From assembly GCF_030656875.1 (NCBI RefSeq), contig NZ_CP130943.1:2790001-2854000 (forward strand): a stretch of 64,000 nucleotides of DNA, read 5' to 3'. The DNA comes from Prescottella sp. R16 (GTDB lineage Bacteria; Actinomycetota; Actinomycetes; Mycobacteriales; Mycobacteriaceae). Both the position numbers and the translations under genes were made by a program. Numbering within the stretch: position 1 is the stretch's first letter; each line of letters starts with the position of its first letter. A model generated the notes under the pieces. It searched no databases and was not told the origin of the DNA. It was given only the letters and a program-made list of their open reading frames with translations. This document shows positions 1 to 9,185 of the stretch, piece after piece.

Positions 1-407
1 GTCGCGGTGAGGACGGTCAGGGCGTCCGGGTGGCCGGGGAAGCCCGCGCACACCCAGTCCGCTGCGGTGGCCCGGTCACGCAGGTCACGGGCCCGTTTCC
101 GCAGTTCGGTCCCGCTCACCCGTTCGACACGGGACGAGAACCGATAGCCGTGCCGCTCTTCGGTTTCCGGCAGTGCGCGGCCCCCGGACCGGACGGCGTC
201 GCACGACACCTGTTCGGTGAACCGGGTGCCGTCGGCGTCGGCGACGACGACGTGCGAGGCCCCGAGCACCCCGAGGACGACGGTCCCGGCGACCGGATCC
301 GACAGCCGCAGGTCGGCGAGGGTGTCGGGGGCCGGGGCGTCCAGCAGCAGCCCGAGCGCATCGGCGGAGATGTCGGTGGGCACCACGTCGAGTACGTGGA
401 CGCTCAC
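1..407 (-). CDS. DUF2617 family protein (C-terminus off the left edge)
   Basis: Reading leftward from a GTG at 407, an uninterrupted frame begins MSVHVLDVVPTDISADALG and runs off the window start, so the C-terminus is missing. The later stretch CAGFPGHPDALTVL resembles the DUF2617 family, a small actinobacterial family of unknown function. The start overlaps the stop of the upstream DUF4178 gene as GTGA, so translational coupling is likely. The opposite-strand frame over the same bases is arginine/glycine-rich and was treated as a shadow. Family assignment is from recall of the motif; function is unknown. Confidence 0.7.
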   Translation of the reverse strand, partial: MSVHVLDVVPTDISADALGLLLDAPAPDTLADLRLSDPVAGTVVLGVLGASHVVVADADGTRFTEQVSCDAVRSGGRALPETEERHGYRFSSRVERVSGTELRKRARDLRDRATAADWVCAGFPGHPDALTVLTA

Positions 408-1003
408 TGCACGGGACCGGAGTGGATGACGTTCAGTTCACCACGGGTGACGGCGCGGCCGGTGGAGACCTCCCACGACGACGACCGCGTCCACCGCTCG
501 AAGCCGAGCAGTCCGGTGCCGTCGGCGGTCGCGTAGTCGACATAGTCCATCGATCCGGTCGGGGCGGTACCCGTCGTGCCCTCGGCGGTGAACCGGGCCG
601 AACCGGACTCGATCTTCCGGTAGACGCGGTCGTCGAGGACGACGTCGCCGCCGGGCTCGAGGCCGGTGCCCTCACGCCGCATCCACAGCGTCAGTTCGAG
701 TTCGCCCTCGTCGTCCTCGACGGTGAGCCAGCGCCGCCCGGTGGACCCGTCGAGGAGGTGTTCGTGCCACCGGTAGCCCTCGTCGTCGAGGACGATGGTG
801 CCGCGCACGACATGGTCGATACCGGCGTACGTGACGATGTCGCCGACACCGATCCGGTGCGGGTCGTACACCTCCGGGTAGTCGGCGAGCGGGTCGACGC
901 GGCGGGGCCTCCGGGAGGCGGCAGCGGACCGCTCGGCGCGGACGATCACCACCGCGACCACCACGAGCACCAACAGGACGAGTAGAGCGATCACGACGAG
1001 CAT
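404..1003 (-). CDS. DUF4178 domain membrane-anchored protein
   Basis: A 199-aa protein with an N-terminal hydrophobic anchor (about residues 1-22) followed by an R/A-rich linker and a soluble domain. The segment GDIVTYAGIDHVVRGTIVLDD, followed by a W/H-containing LLD repeat, is typical of DUF4178. In actinobacteria this family usually sits next to DUF2617, DUF4247 and polyamine-synthase-like genes. Here its stop overlaps the start of the DUF2617 gene by 4 bp, supporting an operon. It should be anchored in the membrane with the domain outside or along the membrane; the biochemical role is not known. Confidence 0.75.
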   Translation of the reverse strand: MLVVIALLVLLVLVVVAVVIVRAERSAAASRRPRRVDPLADYPEVYDPHRIGVGDIVTYAGIDHVVRGTIVLDDEGYRWHEHLLDGSTGRRWLTVEDDEGELELTLWMRREGTGLEPGGDVVLDDRVYRKIESGSARFTAEGTTGTAPTGSMDYVDYATADGTGLLGFERWTRSSSWEVSTGRAVTRGELNVIHSGPVQ

Positions 1004-1049
1004 GCGAACAGGCTTCCCCCATATTCGTGACTTTCGGAACGCTCCGACC

Positions 1050-1574
1050 CTACTGGTCGTCGTCCACCTGCTCCGACAGCAGCCACGCCTCGAACGTCTC
1101 GTTGCACAGGCAGGCCGGGGATCGCCGCAGCCGCAGCAGTGCGATCGCCCCCGCCGGGTCCGCCTCCCCCGACAGCACCATCGCCCGGGCCGCGACCAGG
1201 CTCGACCGGTTGAGCCCGACCTGGCAGTGCACCAGCACCGGCCCGGTCTCCCGGCACACGTTGACCCACGAGGCGAGCGCGTCGACCTGCTCGAATCCCT
1301 GCTCCACGCTGTCGTACATGCGCACGTACACCTCGGAGTCGACGGCGTGCCGGATGTCGTACTGCTCCCACGGATACAGGGAGACCAGATGGGTGACGAA
1401 ACTCGGCAGGATCAGCCCGTCCCGGCAACCGCCCTGCCACAGGTTGTGTGCGATCTCGCTGACCACGGGAACGTCGAACGGCAGGTGCCCGTGCGCGGTG
1501 ATACCGACCAGATGCCGCCGCATCGGGTCGAGGTCGATGTCGATCGCCGTCGGATCGACGTACTCGTCGTTCAC
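1050..1574 (-). CDS. Dual-specificity/tyrosine protein phosphatase-like protein
   Basis: A 174-aa cytosolic protein with the cysteine-phosphatase P-loop HCQVGLNRS (Cys117, Arg123; HCx5R followed by Ser). An upstream HNLWQGG and a YPWEQY region resemble dual-specificity phosphatase folds. The family hydrolyses phospho-Tyr/Ser/Thr or other phosphomonoesters through a cysteinyl-phosphate intermediate. The general-acid Asp cannot be assigned with certainty. It lies between the DUF4178 gene and an antitoxin-like gene read the other way, with no obvious operon partner. The substrate is unknown. Confidence 0.75.
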   Translation of the reverse strand: MNDEYVDPTAIDIDLDPMRRHLVGITAHGHLPFDVPVVSEIAHNLWQGGCRDGLILPSFVTHLVSLYPWEQYDIRHAVDSEVYVRMYDSVEQGFEQVDALASWVNVCRETGPVLVHCQVGLNRSSLVAARAMVLSGEADPAGAIALLRLRRSPACLCNETFEAWLLSEQVDDDQ

Positions 1575-1740
1575 GCGGGACGTCCGTTCGTTGCGGGGAC
1601 GGGACTCCAGTATCGCCGCGAACGGTGGCGGCGCGGCAGTTTTCTCCCTCGCCTGCCACCCGGATCGGCGCCGCGGGTGCGAGGATGCCCGAGGACAGCA
1701 CTACGAGGTGTGGTTTCCACGACGAAGGGAGTCGCCGGAA

Positions 1741-2007
1741 GTGCCGACGACGACGGTGAAGAACGCACGCAAACGGTTGGGCTCCCTCGTCCGCGCGGTC
1801 AACGACGACACCGTTGCGGTCGAGATCGTCGGCAGACGCGGCGCGGCGGTCCTGATCTCCAGTGAGCGGTACGCCGCACTACAGGAGGCGAGCTTCCTGC
1901 TCCGCTCCCCCGAACTGATGGACAGCCTGCGACGCGAGATGGCCCGCACCCGCCCCGCAGCGACGAACCACGGGAAACGCAGTAAACGCAAGGACGCCGC
2001 CGTCTAG
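1741..2007 (+). CDS. Phd/YefM-type antitoxin-like protein (orphan)
   Basis: An 88-aa protein from a GTG at 1741. Residues about 1-45 (TVKNARKRLGSLVRAVNDD...VEIVGRRGAAVLISSERYAAL) match the Phd/YefM pattern: a short helix, then a beta-strand region carrying GRRGAAVLIS. The C-terminus is basic (NHGKRSKRKDAAV). These proteins normally bind DNA and neutralise a RelE/Doc toxin. No toxin-sized gene follows: the next gene is a convergent exporter whose stop overlaps this stop by 2 bp. The frame stays open upstream to 1027, but that part looks like antisense of the phosphatase gene, so the GTG was preferred. Confidence 0.55.
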   Translation: MPTTTVKNARKRLGSLVRAVNDDTVAVEIVGRRGAAVLISSERYAALQEASFLLRSPELMDSLRREMARTRPAATNHGKRSKRKDAAV

Positions 2008-3296
2008 GGTGTGGCGGCGGGCCCGGCCTGTGGCCGGCGGGGGCGCACGACGACCTCTGCGGCCAGCGCACCGATCTTGGTACCGATACACAGGCTGACG
2101 AATGTTGCCGGAGTGCTGTGCAGGGCGGCGGCGTCGAACGCGGCGAGTGCCACGAGACCGACGGTGCCGGGCACCAGCAGCAGGAACGCCGGCTGGAACG
2201 AGACCGTGGCCGGGACGGCAACGGTCAGGTTCTCGAGGATCCGGGCGGTGACGAACAGGACACCGGCGGCCAGTCCGGTCGCGGCGACGCCGCCGATCAG
2301 TGGGGTGGCCCCGACGAGGACCGCGTAGGTTCCCGTCATGACGGCCACGCCCAGCAGGGTGAGCCGGAGGCCTGCACCGAACGCGACACCGATCCCGAGT
2401 GCGAGCACCACGACACCGACCCAGGACATCCACAGCGGCGGCAACGCGAGCCAGCCGCCGGTGCCGTCGACCGACCCGATCTCGCCGAGCAGGGCAGCGG
2501 AGTCCGGGTCGATCCGCAGACCCGTCACCTGCGCGCCGGCGGTGATCCCGGCCGTCATGAACCCGAGCATGATCAGGCCGTAGAGCAGTCGCGAGGATCC
2601 GGTCACGATGTCGGTGGACGTCAACTCCAGCAGCGCGTTGGTGATCACCGCACCCGGCACCAGGATCGCGACGGGCGCGCACACCGCGAACAGGGGCACC
2701 GGCCCCAGGTCGAGGACGGTGCCCACGACACCGACGAGCACGGTGGACAGGAATGCGGAGACGAACGGCACGATCGCGACACCGTCCCGCGCCCGGTCCA
2801 GGATCGAGGTGACCACGCCGACGAGCGCACCGACCGCGGCCGCGGCGAGGATCGACCACCACGGGCACCGGAACACCAGGGCCAGTCCTCCGGCGATGAG
2901 TGCACTGCCCACCGCCCAGGACGTCAACGGGTACGGACGGGTCATCGCCCGCACCTGCGCGATGCGCGCGGGCAACTGCGACAGCGGGACCGCCGCCGCG
3001 ACGATGTGGTGGAGCAGCCTGCTGGCGTGCGCGGCCTGACGGAACGACAGCCCGGCCCCGCCGGAACGCAGCATCGTCACCGCCCCGGTGTCGTCGGTGA
3101 CGATGACCGAATCGGGCAGAACGGCGAACGCCAGGTCACCGCCGCCACGCCGGCCCGCGGCCGGCACCGATTCCAGGGAGGCGCGGACATCGGTGACCGA
3201 CAGTCCGGCGTCGAGCAACAGGACACCCAACTCGCCGAGTTGCCGGGCAGTGGTGGGATCGCTGCCGGGACCGGCTCCGCGGGTCGGACTGTGCAC
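2004..3296 (-). CDS. Threonine/serine exporter family protein (ThrE-like)
   Basis: A 430-aa membrane protein. The N-terminal soluble third (GVLLLDAGLSVTDVRASLE...) is the DUF1212 (ThrE) domain. About ten hydrophobic segments follow from residue 120, including the DUF3815-like C-terminal half. The length fits single-chain ThrE exporters of corynebacteria, which expel Thr/Ser by proton motive force. The gene converges on the antitoxin-like gene with overlapping stops and is followed upstream by tRNA-Val. The substrate is inferred from the family only. Confidence 0.85.
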   Translation of the reverse strand: MHSPTRGAGPGSDPTTARQLGELGVLLLDAGLSVTDVRASLESVPAAGRRGGGDLAFAVLPDSVIVTDDTGAVTMLRSGGAGLSFRQAAHASRLLHHIVAAAVPLSQLPARIAQVRAMTRPYPLTSWAVGSALIAGGLALVFRCPWWSILAAAAVGALVGVVTSILDRARDGVAIVPFVSAFLSTVLVGVVGTVLDLGPVPLFAVCAPVAILVPGAVITNALLELTSTDIVTGSSRLLYGLIMLGFMTAGITAGAQVTGLRIDPDSAALLGEIGSVDGTGGWLALPPLWMSWVGVVVLALGIGVAFGAGLRLTLLGVAVMTGTYAVLVGATPLIGGVAATGLAAGVLFVTARILENLTVAVPATVSFQPAFLLLVPGTVGLVALAAFDAAALHSTPATFVSLCIGTKIGALAAEVVVRPRRPQAGPAATP

Positions 3297-3314
3297 CGGG
3301 GAAGGGTACGTGGG

Positions 3315-3386
3315 TGGGCGCGGAGGGTTTCGAACCCCCGACCGCTGGTGTGTAAAACCAGAGCTCTACCACTGAGCTACACGCCC
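3315..3386 (-). tRNA. tRNA-Val (anticodon TAC)
   Basis: The reverse strand folds as a complete cloverleaf. The acceptor 5' strand GGGCGTG pairs with CGCGCCC with one G-U pair. The D-arm is GCTCAGTGGTAGAGC, the anticodon arm CTGGT/TTTACAC/ACCAG puts TAC at the anticodon, and the T-arm contains GGTTCGAAACC. The discriminator base is A and CCA is not encoded. Confidence 0.95.
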
Positions 3387-3418
3387 GAATTCCGGCGGCG
3401 GACGCCGCCGGAATCGCC

Positions 3419-3883
3419 TCAGGACTGTAGCGCGGTGAGCGCGTTCTCCCAAGCTCCCTGGTCACGGGGCTCGCCGGGGCCGTTCATCTCCGCGAACCGG
3501 ATGATGCCGTCCTTGTCGATCGCGAACGTGCCGCGGTTGGCGAAGCCGAAGTCGTCGTTGAAGACGCCGTACGCCTGCGCGACGGCACCGTGCGGCCAGA
3601 AGTCGGACAGCAGCGGGAACGTGTACCCCTGTTCGGCCGCCCAGATCTTGTGGGTGGGCGACGGGCCGACGGAGATCGCGAGGATTTCGGCGTCGTCGTT
3701 CTGGAACTTGGGGAGTTCGTCGCGTACCCGGCACAGTTCGCCCTGGCACACGCCGGTGAAGGCGAGCGGGTAGAAGACCAGCAGCACGTTCTTCTTGCCG
3801 CGGAAGTCGGACAGCGTGACTTCCTGGTTGTTCTGATCCTTGAGGGTGAAATCGGGCGCGGTGGCGCCCACTTCGAGAGGCAT
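3419..3883 (-). CDS. ahpE: AhpE/BCP-type peroxiredoxin
   Basis: A 154-aa thioredoxin-fold peroxidase, the same size as mycobacterial AhpE. The peroxidatic cysteine is Cys46 in [15 protein letters not shown], with the usual preceding Pro/Thr context and a downstream WPHG segment. Family members reduce hydroperoxides and peroxynitrite in the cytosol. A second cysteine (Cys51) lies five residues later, a spacing known from E. coli BCP, whereas as I recall M. tuberculosis AhpE has a single cysteine. A two-cysteine mechanism is therefore possible. The neighbouring DUF3052 gene is also the neighbour of ahpE in mycobacteria. Confidence 0.9.
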   Translation of the reverse strand: MPLEVGATAPDFTLKDQNNQEVTLSDFRGKKNVLLVFYPLAFTGVCQGELCRVRDELPKFQNDDAEILAISVGPSPTHKIWAAEQGYTFPLLSDFWPHGAVAQAYGVFNDDFGFANRGTFAIDKDGIIRFAEMNGPGEPRDQGAWENALTALQS

Positions 3884-3913
3884 GTGTCGTCCTGACGATC
3901 GGGGGATGGAGGA

Positions 3914-4336
3914 TCAGCGCTTGGGTGCGCGGGCCTTGGGCTGGACCAGGCGGCTGCCGCTCCAGGCCCCCAGGTTCGCGGCCGAGGTCTGCGTGAGGCC
4001 GGCGGTCGGCGCCGACTCGGCGATCTCGCTCGGCTCGACGTGCCCGGGCTGACCTGTCTTGGGGGTGAGGACCCACACGAAACCGTCGTCGGACAGCGGA
4101 CCGATCGCGTCCATCAGTGCGTCGACCAGGTCGCCGTCGCCGTCGCGCCACCACAGCAGCACGACGTCCACGACCTCGTCGGAATCCTCGTCGACCATCT
4201 CTCCACCGATGGCCTCTTCGACAACGGCGCGTAGCGCGTCGTCGGTGTCGTCGTCCCACCCCAGTTCCTGAACCACCATGTCGTGGATGATGCCGAGCTT
4301 CTGGGCGTAGTTCTGGGCGTCGGCCGCGGCGACCAC
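3914..4336 (-). CDS. DUF3052 family protein
   Basis: A 140-aa acidic protein homologous, by recall, to the conserved mycobacterial protein beside ahpE (Rv2239c region). Diagnostic segments are YAQKLGIIHDMVVQELGWDDD, DVVLLWWRDGDGDLVDALMDA and GFVWVLTPKTGQPGHVEPSE. The GTG start at 4336 was chosen over upstream ATGs because GAGGAGGA lies about 9 nt upstream and the protein begins with a conserved-looking AAADAQNYA. The function is not established. It lies 30 bp upstream of ahpE on the same strand, so the two probably form one unit. Confidence 0.8.
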   Translation of the reverse strand: MVAAADAQNYAQKLGIIHDMVVQELGWDDDTDDALRAVVEEAIGGEMVDEDSDEVVDVVLLWWRDGDGDLVDALMDAIGPLSDDGFVWVLTPKTGQPGHVEPSEIAESAPTAGLTQTSAANLGAWSGSRLVQPKARAPKR

Positions 4337-4728
4337 GGTGGTGTCCTCCTCGAGTTCGTGGTGCTCGTGTCCGTCCGGCACGTCGTCCGGTCGTCGTCGC
4401 GCATCCCGGTCGGGATCGAGCGTGCGTCGATCAATAGTGGAAAGCGAACATGGTCGGAGCCGTTCATGCAAGCCGACGACCGTGAAAATTTCGAGAAAGC
4501 CGAACCGAGACCGAGCAAACCCTGCTGATCAGGACAAATGCGGACGCCCGATCAGGGTTTCGACGCGCCGGGAAGGGAAGCCGGGAGCCGGGGTGCCCCG
4601 GCACTGCGGATGGGGGAAGATGAGGGCTGCGCCATATTCGTATGGAAACCGGGCCGGCCCCGACCAAGGACCGTCCGGATGGAGTGGATGCGACAACCGA
4701 GCGTCCCCACCACAATGAGGAGCACACC
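4337..4728. other. Intergenic region between divergent DUF3052 gene and aceE
   Basis: About 390 bp between divergent genes, presumably with both promoters. An inverted repeat AAACCCTG (4517-4524) / CAGGGTTT (4553-4560) with a 28-bp spacer sits in the middle and could be an operator or leader hairpin. No confident -35/-10 pair was recognised. An ATG at 4642 is in frame with aceE but lacks a good ribosome-binding site. Confidence 0.4.
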
Positions 4729-7578
4729 TTGTCAGACCTGATCCAAGGGCCCGCGTCTTCACCGAACGCCGACACCACAGGCGTCACCGGAGGGTCCACG
4801 TCACCCGCAGCTCCCGGCACCGACGGCCGGGTTCGCGTCATTCGCGAGGGGGTGGCGTCCTATCTGCCGGACATCGATCCGGACGAGACCAGCGAATGGC
4901 TCGAATCGTTCGACGGTCTGCTCGACCGGGCCGGAGACTCCCGTGCCCGCTACCTGATGCTGCGTCTGCTCGAACGCGCCGGTGAGCGGCACGTGTCGAT
5001 TCCCGCCCTCACCTCCACCGACTACGTCAACACGATCCCCACCGAGAACGAGCCGTGGTTCCCCGGTGACGAGGAGGTCGAGCGCCGCTACCGCGCGTGG
5101 ATCCGCTGGAACGCCGCGATCATGGTGCATCGCGCGCAGCGTCCCGGAGTCGGCGTCGGCGGCCACATCTCGACGTACGCGTCGTCCGCCGCCCTGTACG
5201 AGGTGGGCTTCAACCACTTCTTCCGCGGCAAGGATCATCCGGGCGGCGGCGACCACATCTTCGTGCAGGGTCACGCATCGCCGGGCATCTACGCCCGTGC
5301 GTTCCTCGAGGGCCGGATCGGCCCCGACCAGCTCGACGGTTTCCGGCAGGAGGCCAGCCACGCGAAGAAGGGCGGCGGCCTGCCGTCGTACCCGCATCCG
5401 CGTCTGCTCCCCGACTTCTGGGAGTTCCCGACGGTGTCGATGGGCCTCGGCCCGATGAACGCCATCTACCAGGCCCGTTTCAACCACTACCTGCACGACC
5501 GCGGCCTCAAGGACACGTCGCAGCAGCACGTGTGGGCGTTCCTCGGCGACGGCGAGATGGACGAGCCGGAGTCGCGGGGTCTCGCGCACGTCGCGGCCAC
5601 CGAGGGCCTCGACAACCTGACGTTCGTCGTCAACTGCAACCTGCAGCGTCTCGACGGCCCGGTCCGCGGCAACGGCAAGATCATCCAGGAACTGGAGTCG
5701 TTCTTCCGGGGCGCCGGCTGGAACGTCATCAAGGTCGTGTGGGGCCGCGAGTGGGACGCCCTGCTGCACGCCGACAAGGACGGCGCGCTCGTCAACCTGA
5801 TGAACGCGACGCCGGACGGCGACTACCAGACGTACAAGGCCAACGACGGCGCGTTCGTGCGCGAGCACTTCTTCGGCCGCGACCCGCGGACCAAGGCTCT
5901 GGTCGCCGACATGACCGACCAGGAGATCTGGAACCTCAAGCGCGGCGGCCACGACTACCGCAAGGTGCATGCCGCGTACGCGGCCGCGATGGCGCACAAG
6001 GGCCAGCCGACGGTGATCCTCGCGAAGACCATCAAGGGCTACACCCTGGGCAAGCACTTCGAGGGCCGCAACGCGACCCACCAGATGAAGAAGCTCACCC
6101 TCGACGATCTCAAGCGGTTCCGCGACATCCAGCGCATCCCGATCTCCGACGCGGAGCTCGAGAAGGATCCGTACCTGCCCCCGTACTACCACCCGGGCCC
6201 GGACGCGCCGGAGATCCGGTACATGCTCGACCGCCGTACGGCCCTCGGCGGGTTCCTGCCGTCGCGCAACACCGACGCCGCCCCGCTGACCGTGCCGGAC
6301 GACAAGGTGTACGCCCCGGTCCTCAAGGGGTCCGGCAAGCAGGAGGTCGCCACCACGATGGCGACGGTCCGCGTACTCAAGGAACTGTTGCGGGACAAGG
6401 AGGTCGGCCCGCACATCGTGCCGATCATTCCCGACGAGGCCCGCACGTTCGGCATGGACTCGTGGTTCCCGTCGCTGAAGATCTACAACCGCAACGGTCA
6501 GCTGTACACGTCGGTCGACGCCGAACTGATGCTCGCCTACAAGGAGAGCGAAGTCGGCCAGATCCTGCACGAGGGCATCAACGAGGCCGGTTCGGCGGCG
6601 TCGTTCACCGCGGTCGGCACGTCGTACGCGACGCACGGCCTGCCGATGATCCCGGTGTACATCTTCTACTCGATGTTCGGGTTCCAGCGGACCGGCGACA
6701 GCCTGTGGGCGGCCGCCGACCAGATGACCCGCGGATTCGTGCTCGGTGCGACCGCCGGCCGCACCACCCTCACCGGTGAGGGCCTGCAGCACGCCGACGG
6801 TCATTCGCTGCTGCTGGCGTCGACGAACCCGGCGGCCGTCACCTACGATCCGGCGTTCTCGTACGAGATCGCGCACATCTTCAAGGACGGCCTGCGCCGC
6901 ATGTTCGGCGGCACCCCCGGCGAGGCCGGGTTCGGTGGCGAGAACGTCTTCTACTACCTCACCATCTACAACGAGCCGTACGTGCAGCCCGCGCAGCCGG
7001 AGGACCTGGACGTCGAGGGCCTGCTCAAGGGCATCTACCTGTACAAGCGGGCCGAGAACACCGGGCCGAAGGCGCAGATCCTGGCGTCGGGTGTCACCAT
7101 GCCCGCCGCGGTGAACGCGCAGGAGATGCTCGCCGCCGAGTGGGGCGTCGCCGCGGACGTGTGGTCGGTGACGTCGTGGGGCGAACTGCGCCGCGACGGC
7201 GTCGAGTGCGAGCGGCTCGCCCTGCACAAGCCCGGCGAGGACGCGCCGCAGCCGTACATCGCGCAGGCGCTGGCCGGCACCGAGGGCCCGTTCGTCGCCG
7301 CGTCCGACTGGATGCGGGCCGTCCCGGACCAGATCCGGCAGTGGGTGCCCGGCACCTACACGACGCTCGGCACCGACGGTTTCGGTTTCTCCGACACCCG
7401 TCCGGCGGCCCGCCGGTTCTTCAACGTCGACGCCGAGTCGATCGTGGTCGCGGTCCTGTCCGGGCTCGCGAAGGACGGCAAGCTCGACCGGTCGGTTGCC
7501 GCCGAGGCGGCGGCCCGCTACCGGATCGACGACGTCGACGCCGCCCCCGAGCAGACCTCGGATCCCGGTGTCGCGTAA
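4729..7578 (+). CDS. aceE: Pyruvate dehydrogenase E1 component, homodimeric type
   Basis: A 949-aa thiamine-diphosphate enzyme that decarboxylates pyruvate and hands the acetyl group to lipoyl-E2. The ThDP motif [12 protein letters not shown]...VVNCN lies near residues 270-305, and the family segments [20 protein letters not shown] and [21 protein letters not shown] are present. A TTG start at 4729 is chosen because GAGGAG (4717-4722) precedes it by 6 nt. The in-frame ATG at 4642 would add 29 poorly conserved residues. It stands alone as a single transcription unit ahead of a strong hairpin, with the FAS-II regulator downstream, as in mycobacteria. Confidence 0.95.
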   Translation: MSDLIQGPASSPNADTTGVTGGSTSPAAPGTDGRVRVIREGVASYLPDIDPDETSEWLESFDGLLDRAGDSRARYLMLRLLERAGERHVSIPALTSTDYVNTIPTENEPWFPGDEEVERRYRAWIRWNAAIMVHRAQRPGVGVGGHISTYASSAALYEVGFNHFFRGKDHPGGGDHIFVQGHASPGIYARAFLEGRIGPDQLDGFRQEASHAKKGGGLPSYPHPRLLPDFWEFPTVSMGLGPMNAIYQARFNHYLHDRGLKDTSQQHVWAFLGDGEMDEPESRGLAHVAATEGLDNLTFVVNCNLQRLDGPVRGNGKIIQELESFFRGAGWNVIKVVWGREWDALLHADKDGALVNLMNATPDGDYQTYKANDGAFVREHFFGRDPRTKALVADMTDQEIWNLKRGGHDYRKVHAAYAAAMAHKGQPTVILAKTIKGYTLGKHFEGRNATHQMKKLTLDDLKRFRDIQRIPISDAELEKDPYLPPYYHPGPDAPEIRYMLDRRTALGGFLPSRNTDAAPLTVPDDKVYAPVLKGSGKQEVATTMATVRVLKELLRDKEVGPHIVPIIPDEARTFGMDSWFPSLKIYNRNGQLYTSVDAELMLAYKESEVGQILHEGINEAGSAASFTAVGTSYATHGLPMIPVYIFYSMFGFQRTGDSLWAAADQMTRGFVLGATAGRTTLTGEGLQHADGHSLLLASTNPAAVTYDPAFSYEIAHIFKDGLRRMFGGTPGEAGFGGENVFYYLTIYNEPYVQPAQPEDLDVEGLLKGIYLYKRAENTGPKAQILASGVTMPAAVNAQEMLAAEWGVAADVWSVTSWGELRRDGVECERLALHKPGEDAPQPYIAQALAGTEGPFVAASDWMRAVPDQIRQWVPGTYTTLGTDGFGFSDTRPAARRFFNVDAESIVVAVLSGLAKDGKLDRSVAAEAAARYRIDDVDAAPEQTSDPGVA

Positions 7579-7615
7579 CCGGTAGGCAGCGCACCCGGTA
7601 GACGGAGCGTTCCTC

Positions 7616-7668
7616 GGACGCCCGTCGTCGGCACGGTCCACGGACCGTCGTGCCGACGGCGGGCGTCC
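7616..7668 (+). terminator. Hairpin after aceE
   Basis: A long inverted repeat: GGACGCCCG at 7616 pairs with GGGCGTCC ending at 7668, with inner arms TCGGCAC and GTGCCGA and a short ACG-containing loop. It lies 38 nt after the aceE stop. There is no clear T-run, as is common in actinobacteria. Confidence 0.65.
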
Positions 7669-7695
7669 GTCCGTCTGCGGCGTATGTTCCTCTCC

Positions 7696-9057
7696 ATGTC
7701 CACCGAACAGCCGGATCCCCCGGATCCGACGCCCGGCCCGGCGCCCGCTCCGACCTCCACGCCGGCGCCCGCTCCCCGGCGGATGCGCTATCAGCCGCCG
7801 CCCCCGAACGTCTCGGGGCGTCCGAGCCGGGACTCACTGCCCGATGCCCTGCTGCGCCGGGTCAAGCAGTTCTCGGGTCGGCTGTCCACCGAGGCGATCG
7901 CCTCGATGCAGGACGAGTTGCCGTTCTTCGCCGACCTCGATGCCGAGCAGCGGGCCAGCGTGCAGATGATCGTGCAGCGGTCGGTGGTGAGCTTCCTCGA
8001 ATGGCTGACCGATTCGGATGCCGACATCCGGTTCAGCATCGACGCGTTCCAGGTGATCCCGCAGGATCTGGCGCGCCGGCTGACGTTGCGGCAGACCGTC
8101 GACATGGTGCGGGTGGCGATGGAGTTCTTCGAGCAGCGGTTGCCCGCGCTCGCCCGCAACGACCGCCAGCTCGTGGCCCTGACCGAGTCCATCCTGCGGT
8201 ACGGCCGCGAGCTGGGGTTCGCGGCGGCGGCGGTGTACGCGAGTGCCGCCGAGTCCCGCGGCGCGTGGGACACCCGGCTCGAGGCACTGGTCGTCGACGC
8301 CGTGGTGCGCGGCGACACCGGCACCGATCTGCAGTCCCGGGCCGCCACACTGAACTGGAACGCGGCGGCTCCCGCGACGGTGATCGTCGGCACTCCCCCA
8401 CCCGAGGAGAGCGTCGCGGTGATCGGCACCGTGCACACGACGGCGCGCCGGCACGATCGGGCGGCGCTGGCGGTGGTCCAGGGCGAGCGACTGGTGCTGG
8501 TGGTCAGCGGCGAACTCGTCGGCAGTAGGCAGGCCCACGAGTTCATGACCGAGCTGACGGCGAGTTTCTCCGACGGACCGGTCGTGATCGGGCCGACGAC
8601 ACCGAGCCTGCGTGCGGCGCACTCGAGCGCGGTGGAGGCGCTGGCGGGGATGGACGCCGTCGCGGGGTGGCGGGGCGCGCCGCGCCCGGTGTTCGCGGTG
8701 GATCTGCTACCCGAGCGGGCCCTGCTCGGGGACGCTGCCGCCGTCGAGGCCCTGAACGAACGCTTGATTCGTCCGCTGTCGCTGTCCGGCACGGCTCTCG
8801 CCGAGACCCTCGACACGTATCTGGACTCCGGCGGGGCCATCGAGTCGTGCGCTCGTCAGCTGTTTGTTCATCCAAATACGGTCCGGTACCGGCTGAAGCG
8901 AATTTCGGAAATCACCGGACGTGATCCGACCGACCCGCGCGACGCGTATGTGTTGCGCGTCGCAGCGACCGTCAGCCGACTTGCCCAAACGCACGTTCAA
9001 AGACCGACTTCCGACACATCTGTAACTAAATTCGCATTTCGGAACATTGAACCGTAA
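7696..9057 (+). CDS. mabR: PucR/CdaR-family transcriptional regulator, MabR/FasR-like
   Basis: A 453-aa regulator. A proline-rich N-terminus is followed by a regulatory domain and a GGDEF-like central region. The C-terminal PucR helix-turn-helix is at about residues 380-440 (GGAIESCARQLFVHPNTVRYRLKRISEITGRD in short pieces). Position and domain order match Rv2242/MabR of mycobacteria and FasR of Streptomyces, which control the adjacent fatty-acid operon in response to acyl-CoA. The ATG at 7696 is used because a 4-residue-longer start at 7684 adds nothing conserved. A MabR-type box lies between it and fabD. Confidence 0.85.
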   Translation: MSTEQPDPPDPTPGPAPAPTSTPAPAPRRMRYQPPPPNVSGRPSRDSLPDALLRRVKQFSGRLSTEAIASMQDELPFFADLDAEQRASVQMIVQRSVVSFLEWLTDSDADIRFSIDAFQVIPQDLARRLTLRQTVDMVRVAMEFFEQRLPALARNDRQLVALTESILRYGRELGFAAAAVYASAAESRGAWDTRLEALVVDAVVRGDTGTDLQSRAATLNWNAAAPATVIVGTPPPEESVAVIGTVHTTARRHDRAALAVVQGERLVLVVSGELVGSRQAHEFMTELTASFSDGPVVIGPTTPSLRAAHSSAVEALAGMDAVAGWRGAPRPVFAVDLLPERALLGDAAAVEALNERLIRPLSLSGTALAETLDTYLDSGGAIESCARQLFVHPNTVRYRLKRISEITGRDPTDPRDAYVLRVAATVSRLAQTHVQRPTSDTSVTKFAFRNIEP

Positions 9058-9098
9058 CGCGGAGGTGCCCGACTTCGATGCCGTCCTCCGACGTGGAA

Positions 9099-9119
9099 TT
9101 TTGTAGAAAACCTACAAAA
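9099..9119 (+). promoter_or_regulatory. MabR-type operator upstream of fabD
   Basis: A 21-bp palindrome with perfect 8-bp arms, TTTTGTAG (9099-9106) and CTACAAAA (9112-9119). It exactly contains TTTTGT-N9-ACAAAA, the box I recall for mycobacterial MabR on the fasII promoter. It lies 42 bp after the mabR-like stop and 66 bp before the fabD start, where an operon promoter would sit. Confidence 0.75.
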
Positions 9120-9185
9120 CACGTGTCCAGGTTTCATGAGTGACAACATCTCCGGCACGGGCGGCGACGGTGTTCCCTGGAGGGC

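Noticed and set aside
30..536. A 168-codon + strand frame at the left edge
   Set aside because: It lies antisense to the DUF2617/DUF4178 pair, which share a GTGA overlap and recognisable domains.
4801..7641. A 946-codon open frame antisense to aceE
   Set aside because: It is the mirror of a strongly coding GC-rich gene; its product is Arg/Val/Asp-rich with no family resemblance.
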